Shown here: in pieces, positions 25,411 through 34,295 of the stretch | Numbering within the stretch: the stretch's first letter is position 1 | Layout: the number at the start of each line of letters is the position of its first letter | Source: Planctomycetaceae bacterium | Lineage (GTDB): Bacteria > Planctomycetota > Planctomycetia > Planctomycetales > Planctomycetaceae | DNA length: 64,000 bases | Assembly (NCBI GenBank): GCA_029259815.1 | Contig: JAJDEJ010000262.1 | Coordinates: 18,885 to 82,884 of the forward strand | Reading direction: 5' to 3' | Translations under genes and position numbers: made by a program | Notes under the pieces: generated by a model | Told to the model about the DNA's origin: nothing | Seen by the model: only the letters and a program-made list of their open reading frames with translations | The model's database searches: none

Positions 25411-26232
25411 TCACTTCGGCAGGATTGCAAACACGCGAGTGGGGCAGCCAGTGCCGTTTTCGATTTTCATGGGGGCGACGATCAGGGTGAAGCCGCGTGG
25501 GGGGAGTTGGTCGAGGTGGGCGACGTTTTCCAGGCCGTAGCGACTTGCGGCGTTCGTGATGTGGTGGACCTCGAATTTTTTCGAGATGCCGCGGTCGATG
25601 CTGAGGGTGTCGACGCCCAGGCCGCGAGCTTTGCGATCGTGGATGAGGAAGCGGGCTGACTCTTCGGTGTAGGAGGGGAAGTGCAGGTTGCCTCGTGTGT
25701 CGCGGCCCTGAAATCGCTCCGGTGTTGACCAGAAGCGGCCCCAGCCCGTGTTGAGCAGGACGATGGCTCCGTCGGGGATGCGGCCGTGCTGTCGTTCCCA
25801 GTCCTGAATGTCTTTGAGAGTCAGCCCGTAATCGGGTTCCGCTTCGGCTTGGGGTGTGATGTTTATGACCACCCCGGGACCGATGAGGTCTTGTGGTTTG
25901 ATCTGAGCGACCGAGGGTTGATTCGGCTCGAAGTGGTTGGGGGCATCAATGTGTGTGCCGATGTGCTCGGGCAGGCGCATGGATTTGGAGAGCACGCCGT
26001 CCTTTTCCAGGGTGGCAATCGTTTCGAGTGTAAACGGCTCGTAATCGTCCCCCGGCCAGAAGTTGGTCTGTCCGTTCAGGGGATAGCTGAGGTCCAGAAT
26101 CCGTGTTCGCCCCTTGGTGACGTCATCCAATGTGAGGGATCCGGAAGCGAGCGGGGGTTGCTGTTCCTGTGCAGTCAACTGGGATGTAAACATCACCAGA
26201 AGGCACAGCGTGGGGATCGTCAAGCGGTTCAT
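25411..26232 (-). CDS. Secreted cyclase-family metal-dependent hydrolase
   Basis: 273 residues from ATG 26232, giving a signal peptide that ends at about residue 21. The family metal-binding motif EHIGTHIDAPNHF (His 90, His 94, Asp 96, His 100) is intact. This is the fold of kynurenine formamidase and related hydrolases. A signal peptide argues against kynurenine breakdown and for a periplasmic amide or lactone substrate. Upstream there is no obvious partner. Confidence 0.9.
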   Translation of the reverse strand: MNRLTIPTLCLLVMFTSQLTAQEQQPPLASGSLTLDDVTKGRTRILDLSYPLNGQTNFWPGDDYEPFTLETIATLEKDGVLSKSMRLPEHIGTHIDAPNHFEPNQPSVAQIKPQDLIGPGVVINITPQAEAEPDYGLTLKDIQDWERQHGRIPDGAIVLLNTGWGRFWSTPERFQGRDTRGNLHFPSYTEESARFLIHDRKARGLGVDTLSIDRGISKKFEVHHITNAASRYGLENVAHLDQLPPRGFTLIVAPMKIENGTGCPTRVFAILPK

Positions 26233-26601
26233 CTCAGGTTCCTGATGCAGAGGCAAATTCTATGAACGTCTCAGCGGAGTGTAGCCGTGTGTGGTCTTTA
26301 CATCACGAATCTCTATGGACTGGGCATCTGGCGATGTGCTTCAGAGTCATTGATCCCAGTGCAAGCGATTCACTGGCAAGTTGTAACGATTGTACAGTTT
26401 GTACCAGTCTACCGTTTTCGTCTCGATGTGCCGGGAGTAGCGGCAGAATTGGTGTGAGTGGTCGTGCGTGCCCGCTTGTGACGATCACAAAGGTCGAACG
26501 AGTTCGGCGGGTCAACCCGTCGATCAAATTATCTGGGTCGTACCGGCCAGGCATGCCGTTTCTTGCCGATACCGGGCGACTGAACACCTGGAGATGCATC
26601 A
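26233..26601. other. Intergenic gap without recognised content
   Basis: Divergent gap of 369 bases between the cyclase-family gene and the BBP7 gene. It should hold both promoters, but I see no convincing -35/-10 pair, repeat or RNA. Open frames here have no ribosome site or recognisable product. Confidence 0.5.
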
Positions 26602-27669
26602 ATGGGCCTGCGAACGCACTTTGCCTTGCTGCTGACGACAGCCGTATTTTGCTTGTGTTGTCTTACGGAAATCGGAGTCGCCGGTCCGTATCCATCGCTG
26701 TGGCATTCGCAGTCGCCAGGGAGTTGTGATGAGTGGTGCTGCGACACGCTGCCTCTGTGCGAGTCGGGTTGCGATCAGGTCTTCAGTGATCCCGGACCGA
26801 CCCTGTCTGGTCGTGTGAAATTTATTTACATGCGGCGGGATGGGACCAGTGATCCCGGCATCCTGCGAAATACAGCGAATAATCAAACGACCCTGAAAGG
26901 GAACGACTTCGATTTCGATTTTCAGCCCGGTATTGACGCGAGCGTGACCTCCCATTTGGGGTACGGGACAGAACTCGAAGCACGCTACATGTGGGTCGAT
27001 GACTGGAATGCAAGCGTGTACGTCACCAATCCCACGCCGGGCGATCTTCAATTCCGGTCCAATCCACTCTCGACAGGTGGCATTACCGATGACATGTATT
27101 CCAAGTATTCGTCACGGTTGCAGACTGCGGAAGTCAATTTGAAGCAACGCTCTGGCGACGTCACCTGGCTGCTGGGATTCCGTTGGGCGGAAATCGACGA
27201 GGATATGCAGATCAACAGCGTGGGGAACCCCATCCAAACGATTGGTGATTTTGATACGCGGAACGACCTGTTTGGCGGACAGATCGGAGCAGAGGCTTCC
27301 TTGTGGACATGGGGGAGCTGGGGTCTGGGTGGCTTTGCCAAGACGGGCATTTACGCGAATCGCGCCAAGGGATTGTCACGCCTGCAGGTGGGAAACAACA
27401 TCCTGGGGACCGCGAGAGATCAACGGGTCGAGCCGGCGATCTTGTCAGAGGCAGGCTTGGAAGGCGTGTACTGGGTGAACGAATCGATCAATCTCCGCAT
27501 TGGTTATCAGGTCTTCATTGCTCACGGGATCGCGGTTGCCGCCGAGCAAGTCAAGAAGACGGGGAACCTCAATCCGGGAGGCACGAATAACATCGTGCGG
27601 TTGGGGCTTGATACGAGCAGCTATCTGTTCGCCCACGGCGGCACGGGTGCTCTGGAGATCGTCTGGTGA
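26602..27669 (+). CDS. BBP7-type outer-membrane beta-barrel protein
   Basis: 355 residues with a signal peptide (about 1-27), then a short Cys-rich segment (CDEWCCDTLPLCESGCD) and alternating amphipathic strands to the C-terminus (LGYGTELEARYMW, WLLGFRWAEIDEDM, NLRIGYQVFIAHG). It ends in a strand with a terminal aromatic residue (ALEIVW), as outer-membrane barrels do. Planctomycetes carry many paralogs of this family; their cargo is unknown. The cysteine cluster behind the signal is a distinctive feature of this copy. Confidence 0.85.
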   Translation: MGLRTHFALLLTTAVFCLCCLTEIGVAGPYPSLWHSQSPGSCDEWCCDTLPLCESGCDQVFSDPGPTLSGRVKFIYMRRDGTSDPGILRNTANNQTTLKGNDFDFDFQPGIDASVTSHLGYGTELEARYMWVDDWNASVYVTNPTPGDLQFRSNPLSTGGITDDMYSKYSSRLQTAEVNLKQRSGDVTWLLGFRWAEIDEDMQINSVGNPIQTIGDFDTRNDLFGGQIGAEASLWTWGSWGLGGFAKTGIYANRAKGLSRLQVGNNILGTARDQRVEPAILSEAGLEGVYWVNESINLRIGYQVFIAHGIAVAAEQVKKTGNLNPGGTNNIVRLGLDTSSYLFAHGGTGALEIVW

Positions 27670-27771
27670 CAATCCGCTGCCTCCGGGCGGCAACAGCCTC
27701 TGTCCTGCATTGCTGAGGAATCATCATCAGCGAATGGTCTATTGTGTGTCTCTGGTTCGCTTCGGTCGCTG

Positions 27772-30700
27772 TCAAGAAACCGGGCGGAGGAAGTAATTGT
27801 TGATCGGTTCGGCAGTGTCTGAACCCCAGAGACCATCGGGATTCTCAACTGAGACATCGTTGCCCAACTCGCCGCTCGCTTCGAGAGAGAACGAGAGGTC
27901 AACGAACTGACCAATCTGAATAATCGGGTTGCCATTCTCGTCATTCAAGAAGCCTTTGAAGGGCACCTTCATTTCCAGCATGTGACCATCGGCAGACAGG
28001 GCATAGTTCATAATGCCATCGACAACTGGACCTTTGTCCTGCACGAAGGTCACTGAATCATTGCCACCAAGTGCTGGGTCATTCTCCTTGTAGACCCACT
28101 GCGTCAGGAAGTCGTAACTTCCGGGCAGGATCTCGACGAAGCCCGGCATGAACGGGCCCTGTGTCTTCGGCCCATTCCACAAATACTGTCCCTTTGATTG
28201 GTCGGCGAACGCCTGCTGGAGTTCGATGCTGTTACGCGCACCGTGGTTGATGGAGTGGTCCGTGTTGAAGGCCCCACTGAAGAACTCAATTTCGCTGTTC
28301 ACGTCGTAACCGGTTGTGTCCGTCGTGCCGGTGTAGTAGCCGCCCTCGTAGAGTCCATATCCGGTTGAGTCATCCGTATCGACGTCGATGGTCATGATCA
28401 CGTAGTAGCGACCTGCTCGCAGACCGTTGGCAAGATCTTCGACCTGCGTGCGCCCAATCACACCGCGGGATTCGAACAGGAAGTAGAAGTTCTCAGCATC
28501 GTGTGTGACCTTGTAGGACAACAGGTCGACGTCCGGATGGTCGACAAGGGCAGGTGTGTCCCCAGGCTGGTCATGGTCTGTATCGTGTTCATCGTCAACC
28601 GGATCGGTGAAGGTTGGCACGATCTCCCAGTCGGCAAAGCTGCCGTCGATCACGATCGGGTCTGCAGGCGAGGGATTTGCGGGTACAACACGGATGGCAT
28701 CCGCAATCACATAGCCGTCAGCATCATCGGTGAGTTCAACAACGAGCGTGCCGTCCGTCACGAGCACCGTCATCAGGCTTTCCCAACTGCTGCCCAGGGT
28801 CGTGAAACCATCGGGAGCTTGTTCCTGATTGAGGTCGACTGTTCCGAGGACTGGACCTCCGACTCCATGAAAGGCGGTGAAAGGTGAGTCCGTCGCGCGG
28901 TTGGGATGTGCTGTCCAGGTGGCGGCGATTGTGTACTCACCAGGGGCAAGGCCGTTGAACGTCCAGCTGGCGACCTCAGAGCCATCTCCACTCGGTGAGT
29001 TACGGACATCACCTTGAAAACCATTGCTGAATACGGACTGATTCCAACCAGCAGTCGTGCTGAACTCAGGATCGCCATCATCGACAATCACACCCTGAGG
29101 TGGAGGAGGGTCGAGTGTCGGTTGCAGTCGAATGGCGTCAGCAATGACGAACTGATTCGCGTCGTTCGACAGTTCCACAACCAATGTGCTGCCGGTGATC
29201 GTGACGAGAGCCAGATTCTCCCAGTTGGCTCCAACATCCAGGAAATCATCTGGAGCCAATTCCTGATTGACCAGGATCTTCTCAAGCAAATCGCCACCCA
29301 CGCCATCACGAATTGAGTAAGGGGCATTCGTCGCGCGATTCTGGTTTGTGGTCCAAGTCGCGGCGACGACGTAGTTGCCCGGTGTCAATCCATCAAAGGC
29401 CCAGGTGGCGACACGTGAGCCGTTTCCGGCGGGGGCATTCGTCACATCAACCAGATAGCCATTTGACAGATGGGAGACGTTCCAACCGGAGGTTTTCGAA
29501 AAACGGGAGTCGCCGTCGTCGATGATTAGTCCCGCGGGCGTCTCCGGGCTCATGGTGGGGCGAATGCGGATCGCGTCTGCGATGACGAATTCATTGGCCG
29601 CATTGCTCAATTCGACGACGAGAGTGCTTCCGGTGACAGTGACAATGGCCAGATTCTCCCATTCAGTGCCGTCATCGTTGAAGTCATCGGGGGCGAGTTC
29701 TTGATTCACAAGCACACGATTGAGCTGATTACCCCCAACGCTGTCGAGGATTGTGTAGGGAGCGTTCGTCGCACGGTTCGGGTGAGCCACCCATGTTGCA
29801 GCGACCTGATATCTACCGGGTGCAAGCCCGTCAAACTGCCAGCTGGCCACACTCGCTCCCGAACCCTGGGCAACGTTGCGAACGTCGCCGTCACGCGCAT
29901 TGGCATTGCTCACTGCGACAAATCCACCGACTGTTGAGAACCCGGCTTCGCCATCATCGATGATCGTTGCGGGCGTCAGGTCCAACGCGGCGTCGAGCAT
30001 ACTGACGACGTTATCGAACTTCCACGCTCCGCGACCAAGGGTCCCGGCGACGAGCACATCATCGGCGATGTCGTATTCCATGTCATACACGAGTACGTTG
30101 GGCAAGTCGGCACCCAGCGGAACCCAGACTCCCGGGTCGGTGGTCGACGAGGCAAAGACACCCTGGTTGGTGCCGACGACGATCGCATCGATATTTGGAC
30201 CAGCGACAAAGCGGATTGACCGCAGGTCACTCGCCATCGTCAGCAGGTTGCCCGTGATGTCTGTCCAAGAGACGCCTTCGTTGGTGGTGGTGAAGACCTG
30301 ATTCGAGTCGATGATGAATGCGGTTGCCCAATCGTCGGAGTCAATGGCCAAATCGCGAATGGTGCCCGTCGTTGGGTCGCTTGAGGTTGGAGCGAGTGGC
30401 CCTGCCGTCGACCGGAAGTAGACATCGCTGCCCGAGCCGACCCAGAGAACGTCCAAGTTGGGAACGCCGCTCTTGTTGCCACCGTACTCGATCGCATTCT
30501 GCGTGATGCTGCCGTTGAAGACACCGGATCCGACTTGCGCAATGGTGTTCCCCTGGTTGAGCGACTCATAGGTGGAGTTGCCTCCCTGGATGACGAGCCG
30601 TTGTGGGTCGATGTTGTTCAACTCGACAGGCGTTCGGAAGGCACCGACGAATGGAGACCCAGACGAAACAGTGAGCGCGGGAAAGGCGGTGCCAATGAGA

Positions 30701-32493
30701 TTCCCACTGGCATCCCAGGTGGTTCGCCTGAATGCCCCCAGATTCTGAAAGCTGGTGTAACGAATCGACTGTCCGCTTGCTGCGAGAGTGATGTCATCGA
30801 TGGCGACATCGCCGCCGTCAGCGGTCGACAAGCTATCCCATGTGTTGGCTCCCTCGGCGGGCTGATAGGTCGTGCCTGTGTCCTGATTGCCGGTCGCACC
30901 CACATTCGAGACGGCATCCCATGCGACATCATGTGCTTCGGTGACTTGCAGATCACCAATGATGCCGAACCAGTCGCCAGTATCTGATTGCGGATTTGTC
31001 CGTCGGTAGATGCCGCCATCGTCGACTTCGATGATGTTACCGTTGGCATCGAAGACCATCTCCCGCGAGTCAGCATGGGGTGAACTGGAACTGGCAGTGC
31101 CTCCCCCGGCGGGGCCGAGTGTGTTGCTGTGAGTGAGGTGCACGAACTGTGTGCCTGCGGCTTTGGACGCATCACCTCGGAACAGACGACCGGAGAAATC
31201 GGTGGCACCGACGGAGGTTGGACTTTGGAATTCGAGCGGCTGCCGATCGCCTCCAACGTACACAATGTTGGCATCGTTGGGATCCGCGACCATCGAGAAG
31301 TGGATGGCTCCCTGACCGCCTGCGATCTCCTCGGGGGTCGAACCCGGTCCTGGTCCCTTACCACCGCCGGGGTTAAGTCCAACATCTGTGCCGTTCTCGT
31401 TTGTGGAGGGCGTGTCCATCTGCACCCATGTCGTCCCACCATTGCCAGAACGGAACAGGCCATCGACTTGTCCAAAGTTGATCACGGAAACGTAGACATT
31501 GTTGCTCGTGCCCACAGCCATTTCGAGATTGCTGGTGCCGTTGCCAATCAGAGCATCAATGGCCGCACTGCTGACCTTCGTCCAGCTGGCGCCCTGATCG
31601 ACCGACTTGTAAATGCCGTTCTGTCCGCCGGGATCTGCGAACACGATTGACGTGTAGAGCACATTGGGATCGGTGGGATCGGCGACAAGGTCATAGCTGA
31701 CCCCGCCAGGCAACCCCGTCGACGATCCGTTTCCGACGGATATCTGTGCAAATGTCGCTCCGCCATTCGTACTACGGAAGATGCCAGTGCTGCTGGAACC
31801 GAAACTGTCCGCCGTGTTCACAGAAACGACGATCGTGTTGCCGTTCGCATGAATGCCGGAGATGTTCTTGCCCACGAGCGTGCCGCTGCCATCCACGACG
31901 TTGAGCGTCGCTCCGTCATCGGTCGTCCGCAGCAGTCCGATCCGATTGTTGCCGATACGTCCGAAGCTGCTATATCGTCCAATACCTGCGTAGACTGTGT
32001 TGGATGTTGCATCGCCGACGTCGAACGTCAATGCTCCAATGGACTGCGAAGGGAGACTGTCTGAAAGCGGGATCCAATTGGGAGAGGCGGCTGTCGCATT
32101 CGTCGTCTTCCAGAGCCCGCCGTTGGTGCCGCCGGCATAGAGAATGTCTGCATTGGTCGGGTGCGCAATGACCGTGTGCAGCGCACCAACGATTTGATCG
32201 TTCGGGCTGATGTTCTCGACCTGTCCGTCAGTTGCTGAGAAGGGACCAATCGGATTCCAACTGAGCAGTGTGCGGTCTTCGAGCAACTCCACTCGCGCAG
32301 ACGTTGTACCCGTCAGTCCGACCATGACATCACGTCGGCGGCGGTTTCGCAAGCGACGTCGAGAAACTCCGCGTTCCAGAGCACTCCGGAGGCGTTGGGA
32401 CAGCGTGGGGATGCGAGTGGGCGTCACTGGAATCCGAATCAAGAAGGGGCGCGGCTCCACAGAGTGACACCGTCCATCTCCACAGAGTGACAC
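27772..32493 (-). CDS. Giant secreted protein: LEPR-XLL-like start, BNR/Vps10-like propeller, three repeat domains, DOMON-like end
   Basis: 1573 residues from GTG 32493. The basic N-terminus leads into VELLEDRTLLS (about 69-79), the LEPR-XLL-type signature of secreted planctomycete proteins. Residues about 80-830 form BNR/sortilin-type propeller repeats (GIYKSVDQGASWTKVS, QVFTTTNEGVSWTDITG). Three tandem copies of a golvesin-like domain of about 145 residues follow (starting near 842, 988 and 1135), each IDDG... to VIADAIR. The C-terminal about 300 residues (VIDGSFADWE...) resemble DOMON/CBM9-type sugar- or heme-binding domains. The start is uncertain: a 23-base tandem duplication covers it. 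Confidence 0.88.
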   Translation of the reverse strand: MSLCGDGRCHSVEPRPFLIRIPVTPTRIPTLSQRLRSALERGVSRRRLRNRRRRDVMVGLTGTTSARVELLEDRTLLSWNPIGPFSATDGQVENISPNDQIVGALHTVIAHPTNADILYAGGTNGGLWKTTNATAASPNWIPLSDSLPSQSIGALTFDVGDATSNTVYAGIGRYSSFGRIGNNRIGLLRTTDDGATLNVVDGSGTLVGKNISGIHANGNTIVVSVNTADSFGSSSTGIFRSTNGGATFAQISVGNGSSTGLPGGVSYDLVADPTDPNVLYTSIVFADPGGQNGIYKSVDQGASWTKVSSAAIDALIGNGTSNLEMAVGTSNNVYVSVINFGQVDGLFRSGNGGTTWVQMDTPSTNENGTDVGLNPGGGKGPGPGSTPEEIAGGQGAIHFSMVADPNDANIVYVGGDRQPLEFQSPTSVGATDFSGRLFRGDASKAAGTQFVHLTHSNTLGPAGGGTASSSSPHADSREMVFDANGNIIEVDDGGIYRRTNPQSDTGDWFGIIGDLQVTEAHDVAWDAVSNVGATGNQDTGTTYQPAEGANTWDSLSTADGGDVAIDDITLAASGQSIRYTSFQNLGAFRRTTWDASGNLIGTAFPALTVSSGSPFVGAFRTPVELNNIDPQRLVIQGGNSTYESLNQGNTIAQVGSGVFNGSITQNAIEYGGNKSGVPNLDVLWVGSGSDVYFRSTAGPLAPTSSDPTTGTIRDLAIDSDDWATAFIIDSNQVFTTTNEGVSWTDITGNLLTMASDLRSIRFVAGPNIDAIVVGTNQGVFASSTTDPGVWVPLGADLPNVLVYDMEYDIADDVLVAGTLGRGAWKFDNVVSMLDAALDLTPATIIDDGEAGFSTVGGFVAVSNANARDGDVRNVAQGSGASVASWQFDGLAPGRYQVAATWVAHPNRATNAPYTILDSVGGNQLNRVLVNQELAPDDFNDDGTEWENLAIVTVTGSTLVVELSNAANEFVIADAIRIRPTMSPETPAGLIIDDGDSRFSKTSGWNVSHLSNGYLVDVTNAPAGNGSRVATWAFDGLTPGNYVVAATWTTNQNRATNAPYSIRDGVGGDLLEKILVNQELAPDDFLDVGANWENLALVTITGSTLVVELSNDANQFVIADAIRLQPTLDPPPPQGVIVDDGDPEFSTTAGWNQSVFSNGFQGDVRNSPSGDGSEVASWTFNGLAPGEYTIAATWTAHPNRATDSPFTAFHGVGGPVLGTVDLNQEQAPDGFTTLGSSWESLMTVLVTDGTLVVELTDDADGYVIADAIRVVPANPSPADPIVIDGSFADWEIVPTFTDPVDDEHDTDHDQPGDTPALVDHPDVDLLSYKVTHDAENFYFLFESRGVIGRTQVEDLANGLRAGRYYVIMTIDVDTDDSTGYGLYEGGYYTGTTDTTGYDVNSEIEFFSGAFNTDHSINHGARNSIELQQAFADQSKGQYLWNGPKTQGPFMPGFVEILPGSYDFLTQWVYKENDPALGGNDSVTFVQDKGPVVDGIMNYALSADGHMLEMKVPFKGFLNDENGNPIIQIGQFVDLSFSLEASGELGNDVSVENPDGLWGSDTAEPINNYFLRPVS

Positions 32494-32500
32494 CGTCCAT
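32455..32500. repeat. Perfect 23-base tandem duplication at the 5' end of the giant gene
   Basis: Units 32455-32477 and 32478-32500 are identical (CTCCACAGAGTGACACCGTC then CAT). Because 23 is not a multiple of three, the duplication shifts which upstream start codons are in frame with the long protein. Confidence 0.9.
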
Positions 32501-32919
32501 TACGACGGGACATTGTGAAACGTCCCTCCCTGGTGTCCCACACCCGAGGACATCCTCAGGGACGCTCCGCCTCACTGATATAGTACATCGACTTTTCGGA
32601 ATAGGGTATCTGCGCAAGTCTTTTACTGGTATCCGCATGAATACTGACTGTCAACGCAGCACGTGAGACAAGCTTGACGGACCTTCCTCGGACTCACCGA
32701 TTGACGGCTCCCGGGGACATCGACTTCGGGCGAATCACGTCCCATGACGCACGATTCGTCATCGACTACGTCAATCCTACGTCAATTCAGACTTTCAAAA
32801 TTTGAAGCCGTTGGGACATTGCTGATCCCGATTCACGCAAGGACCGCGAGTCAGCGAGGAGTGTGATACGATGTGCTGGCACTTGATGCTTGGGTGGAGT
32901 CTGACAGAAAGGCGCGGAG
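32501..32919. other. Intergenic gap without recognised content
   Basis: Divergent gap of 419 bases between the giant secreted protein and the terpene-cyclase-fold gene. I see no hairpin, repeat or coding frame with a ribosome site. Confidence 0.5.
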
Positions 32920-34125
32920 ATGCAGAACGCTCGCCGAAGACCGAAGATCAATTCCTCCCGAGAGAGTCTTTCACCGTGGTCGTCAGATCCGCGCAGAACT
33001 TCGCTGGCGATCATGGTCATCACACTCTTGTTAGTCATGCCCGCTTCTGCGGACGATAGCGAGTCGCCGCTTCGCTTCTCGCGACCGCCGTTTGAGGTTT
33101 TGTCACCCGCACAACGAACCAAGGTCGAACGGTCCATTCAACAGGGCTTGGAATTTCTCGCCGGCCAACAGCAGCCGAACGGGTCGTTCCTGTCGCGTGA
33201 CAGCGGACAGCCGGGCATCACGGGGCTGTGTGTGATGGCCTCCCTGTCGAATGGAGACACGCCGGGGCAGGGTCCAGATGGCGAGAGGCTCAGTCGTGCG
33301 ATCGACTTCGTGTTGAGTTGCCAACGCGATGATGGTCTGTTGTCTTTCGTCGAGCCGGAGCGCGGCCACGTGCATGACGGGGCGTCGCATGCCGTCAACT
33401 ACAACAATGCCATCGCCGGACTCATGCTGGGCGAGGCCTACGGCATGTGCAGTGACGAGCAGAACACCCGCATTCACAAGGCCATGAAGTCAGCCCTGGC
33501 CTTCATGCGCAAGCAACAACTCAAGCCTAAGCGGCAAGCCAAGGATCGTGGCGGTGTCCGCTATAAGCATCAGCGATTGTATGTTGACGCCGACTTGTCG
33601 GTCACGTCGTGGCAGATCATGTTCATGCGATCGGCCCTCAACGCGGGGTTCGATGTTCCGAAAGAGTATGTTGACGATGCGATGACCTACGTGAAGAGCT
33701 GTTACAGCGACAGGTGGGGATCATTCGTGTACGGCCATTCGTCCTTCGATGGCGTGCCCACACGTGGCACAGCCGGCGGCGGGATTGTCTGTCTGTCACT
33801 CAGCGGTCAGCACAACAGCGACATGGCCCAACAGACCGGTCGCTGGATCCTTGAACAATCGTTCGATCGTTACAACAACGGGGCAGGGCCGTATCACTAT
33901 GGAGCCTACTATTGCTCTCAGGCCATGTTTCAGCTCGGCGGTGACGACTGGGAGCAATTCTATCCGCCTTTCGTCGATTCTCTGACCCGCTTCCAACGCA
34001 ATGACGGCTCATGGGACATCGAACGAAACGTCAACGGAGATACCTTCGGCAACTGCTATACGACCGCCTTGTGCGTCCTCGCCCTCACCCCGCCCTATCA
34101 ACTGCTGCCGATCTATCAGCGTTAG
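32920..34125 (+). CDS. Secreted terpene-cyclase-fold (prenyltransferase/squalene oxidase repeat) protein
   Basis: 401 residues. A basic N-terminus and hydrophobic segment (about 29-45) form a signal or anchor. QW-like alpha/alpha-barrel repeats follow (GLEFLAGQQQPNGSFLSRDS, AIDFVLSCQRDDGLLSFV, YVKSCYSDRWGSFVYGHSS, SLTRFQRNDGSWDIE). The fold is that of squalene cyclases and prenyltransferase beta subunits, but the DxDD or metal-binding motifs of active cyclases are not seen. Secreted members abound in Planctomycetes with no known reaction. Confidence 0.87.
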   Translation: MQNARRRPKINSSRESLSPWSSDPRRTSLAIMVITLLLVMPASADDSESPLRFSRPPFEVLSPAQRTKVERSIQQGLEFLAGQQQPNGSFLSRDSGQPGITGLCVMASLSNGDTPGQGPDGERLSRAIDFVLSCQRDDGLLSFVEPERGHVHDGASHAVNYNNAIAGLMLGEAYGMCSDEQNTRIHKAMKSALAFMRKQQLKPKRQAKDRGGVRYKHQRLYVDADLSVTSWQIMFMRSALNAGFDVPKEYVDDAMTYVKSCYSDRWGSFVYGHSSFDGVPTRGTAGGGIVCLSLSGQHNSDMAQQTGRWILEQSFDRYNNGAGPYHYGAYYCSQAMFQLGGDDWEQFYPPFVDSLTRFQRNDGSWDIERNVNGDTFGNCYTTALCVLALTPPYQLLPIYQR

Positions 34126-34295
34126 TGAGTCAACTGGGGAACTGCCAAAAGCCATCCATCGCATGGATGCATCCGCCCCTTGCTTGACGAGACCACTTAC
34201 TACGATCGTCCCCCCCGACCGGCTACGATGAGTACTGCGTGTACTGACATCATCGATGTATAAACGGCCATCAACACAACAGGGGAAGAGCAGTT

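Noticed and set aside
26262..26729. 155-codon frame before the BBP7 gene
   Set aside because: Overlaps the BBP7 start in another frame and shows no coherent protein pattern.
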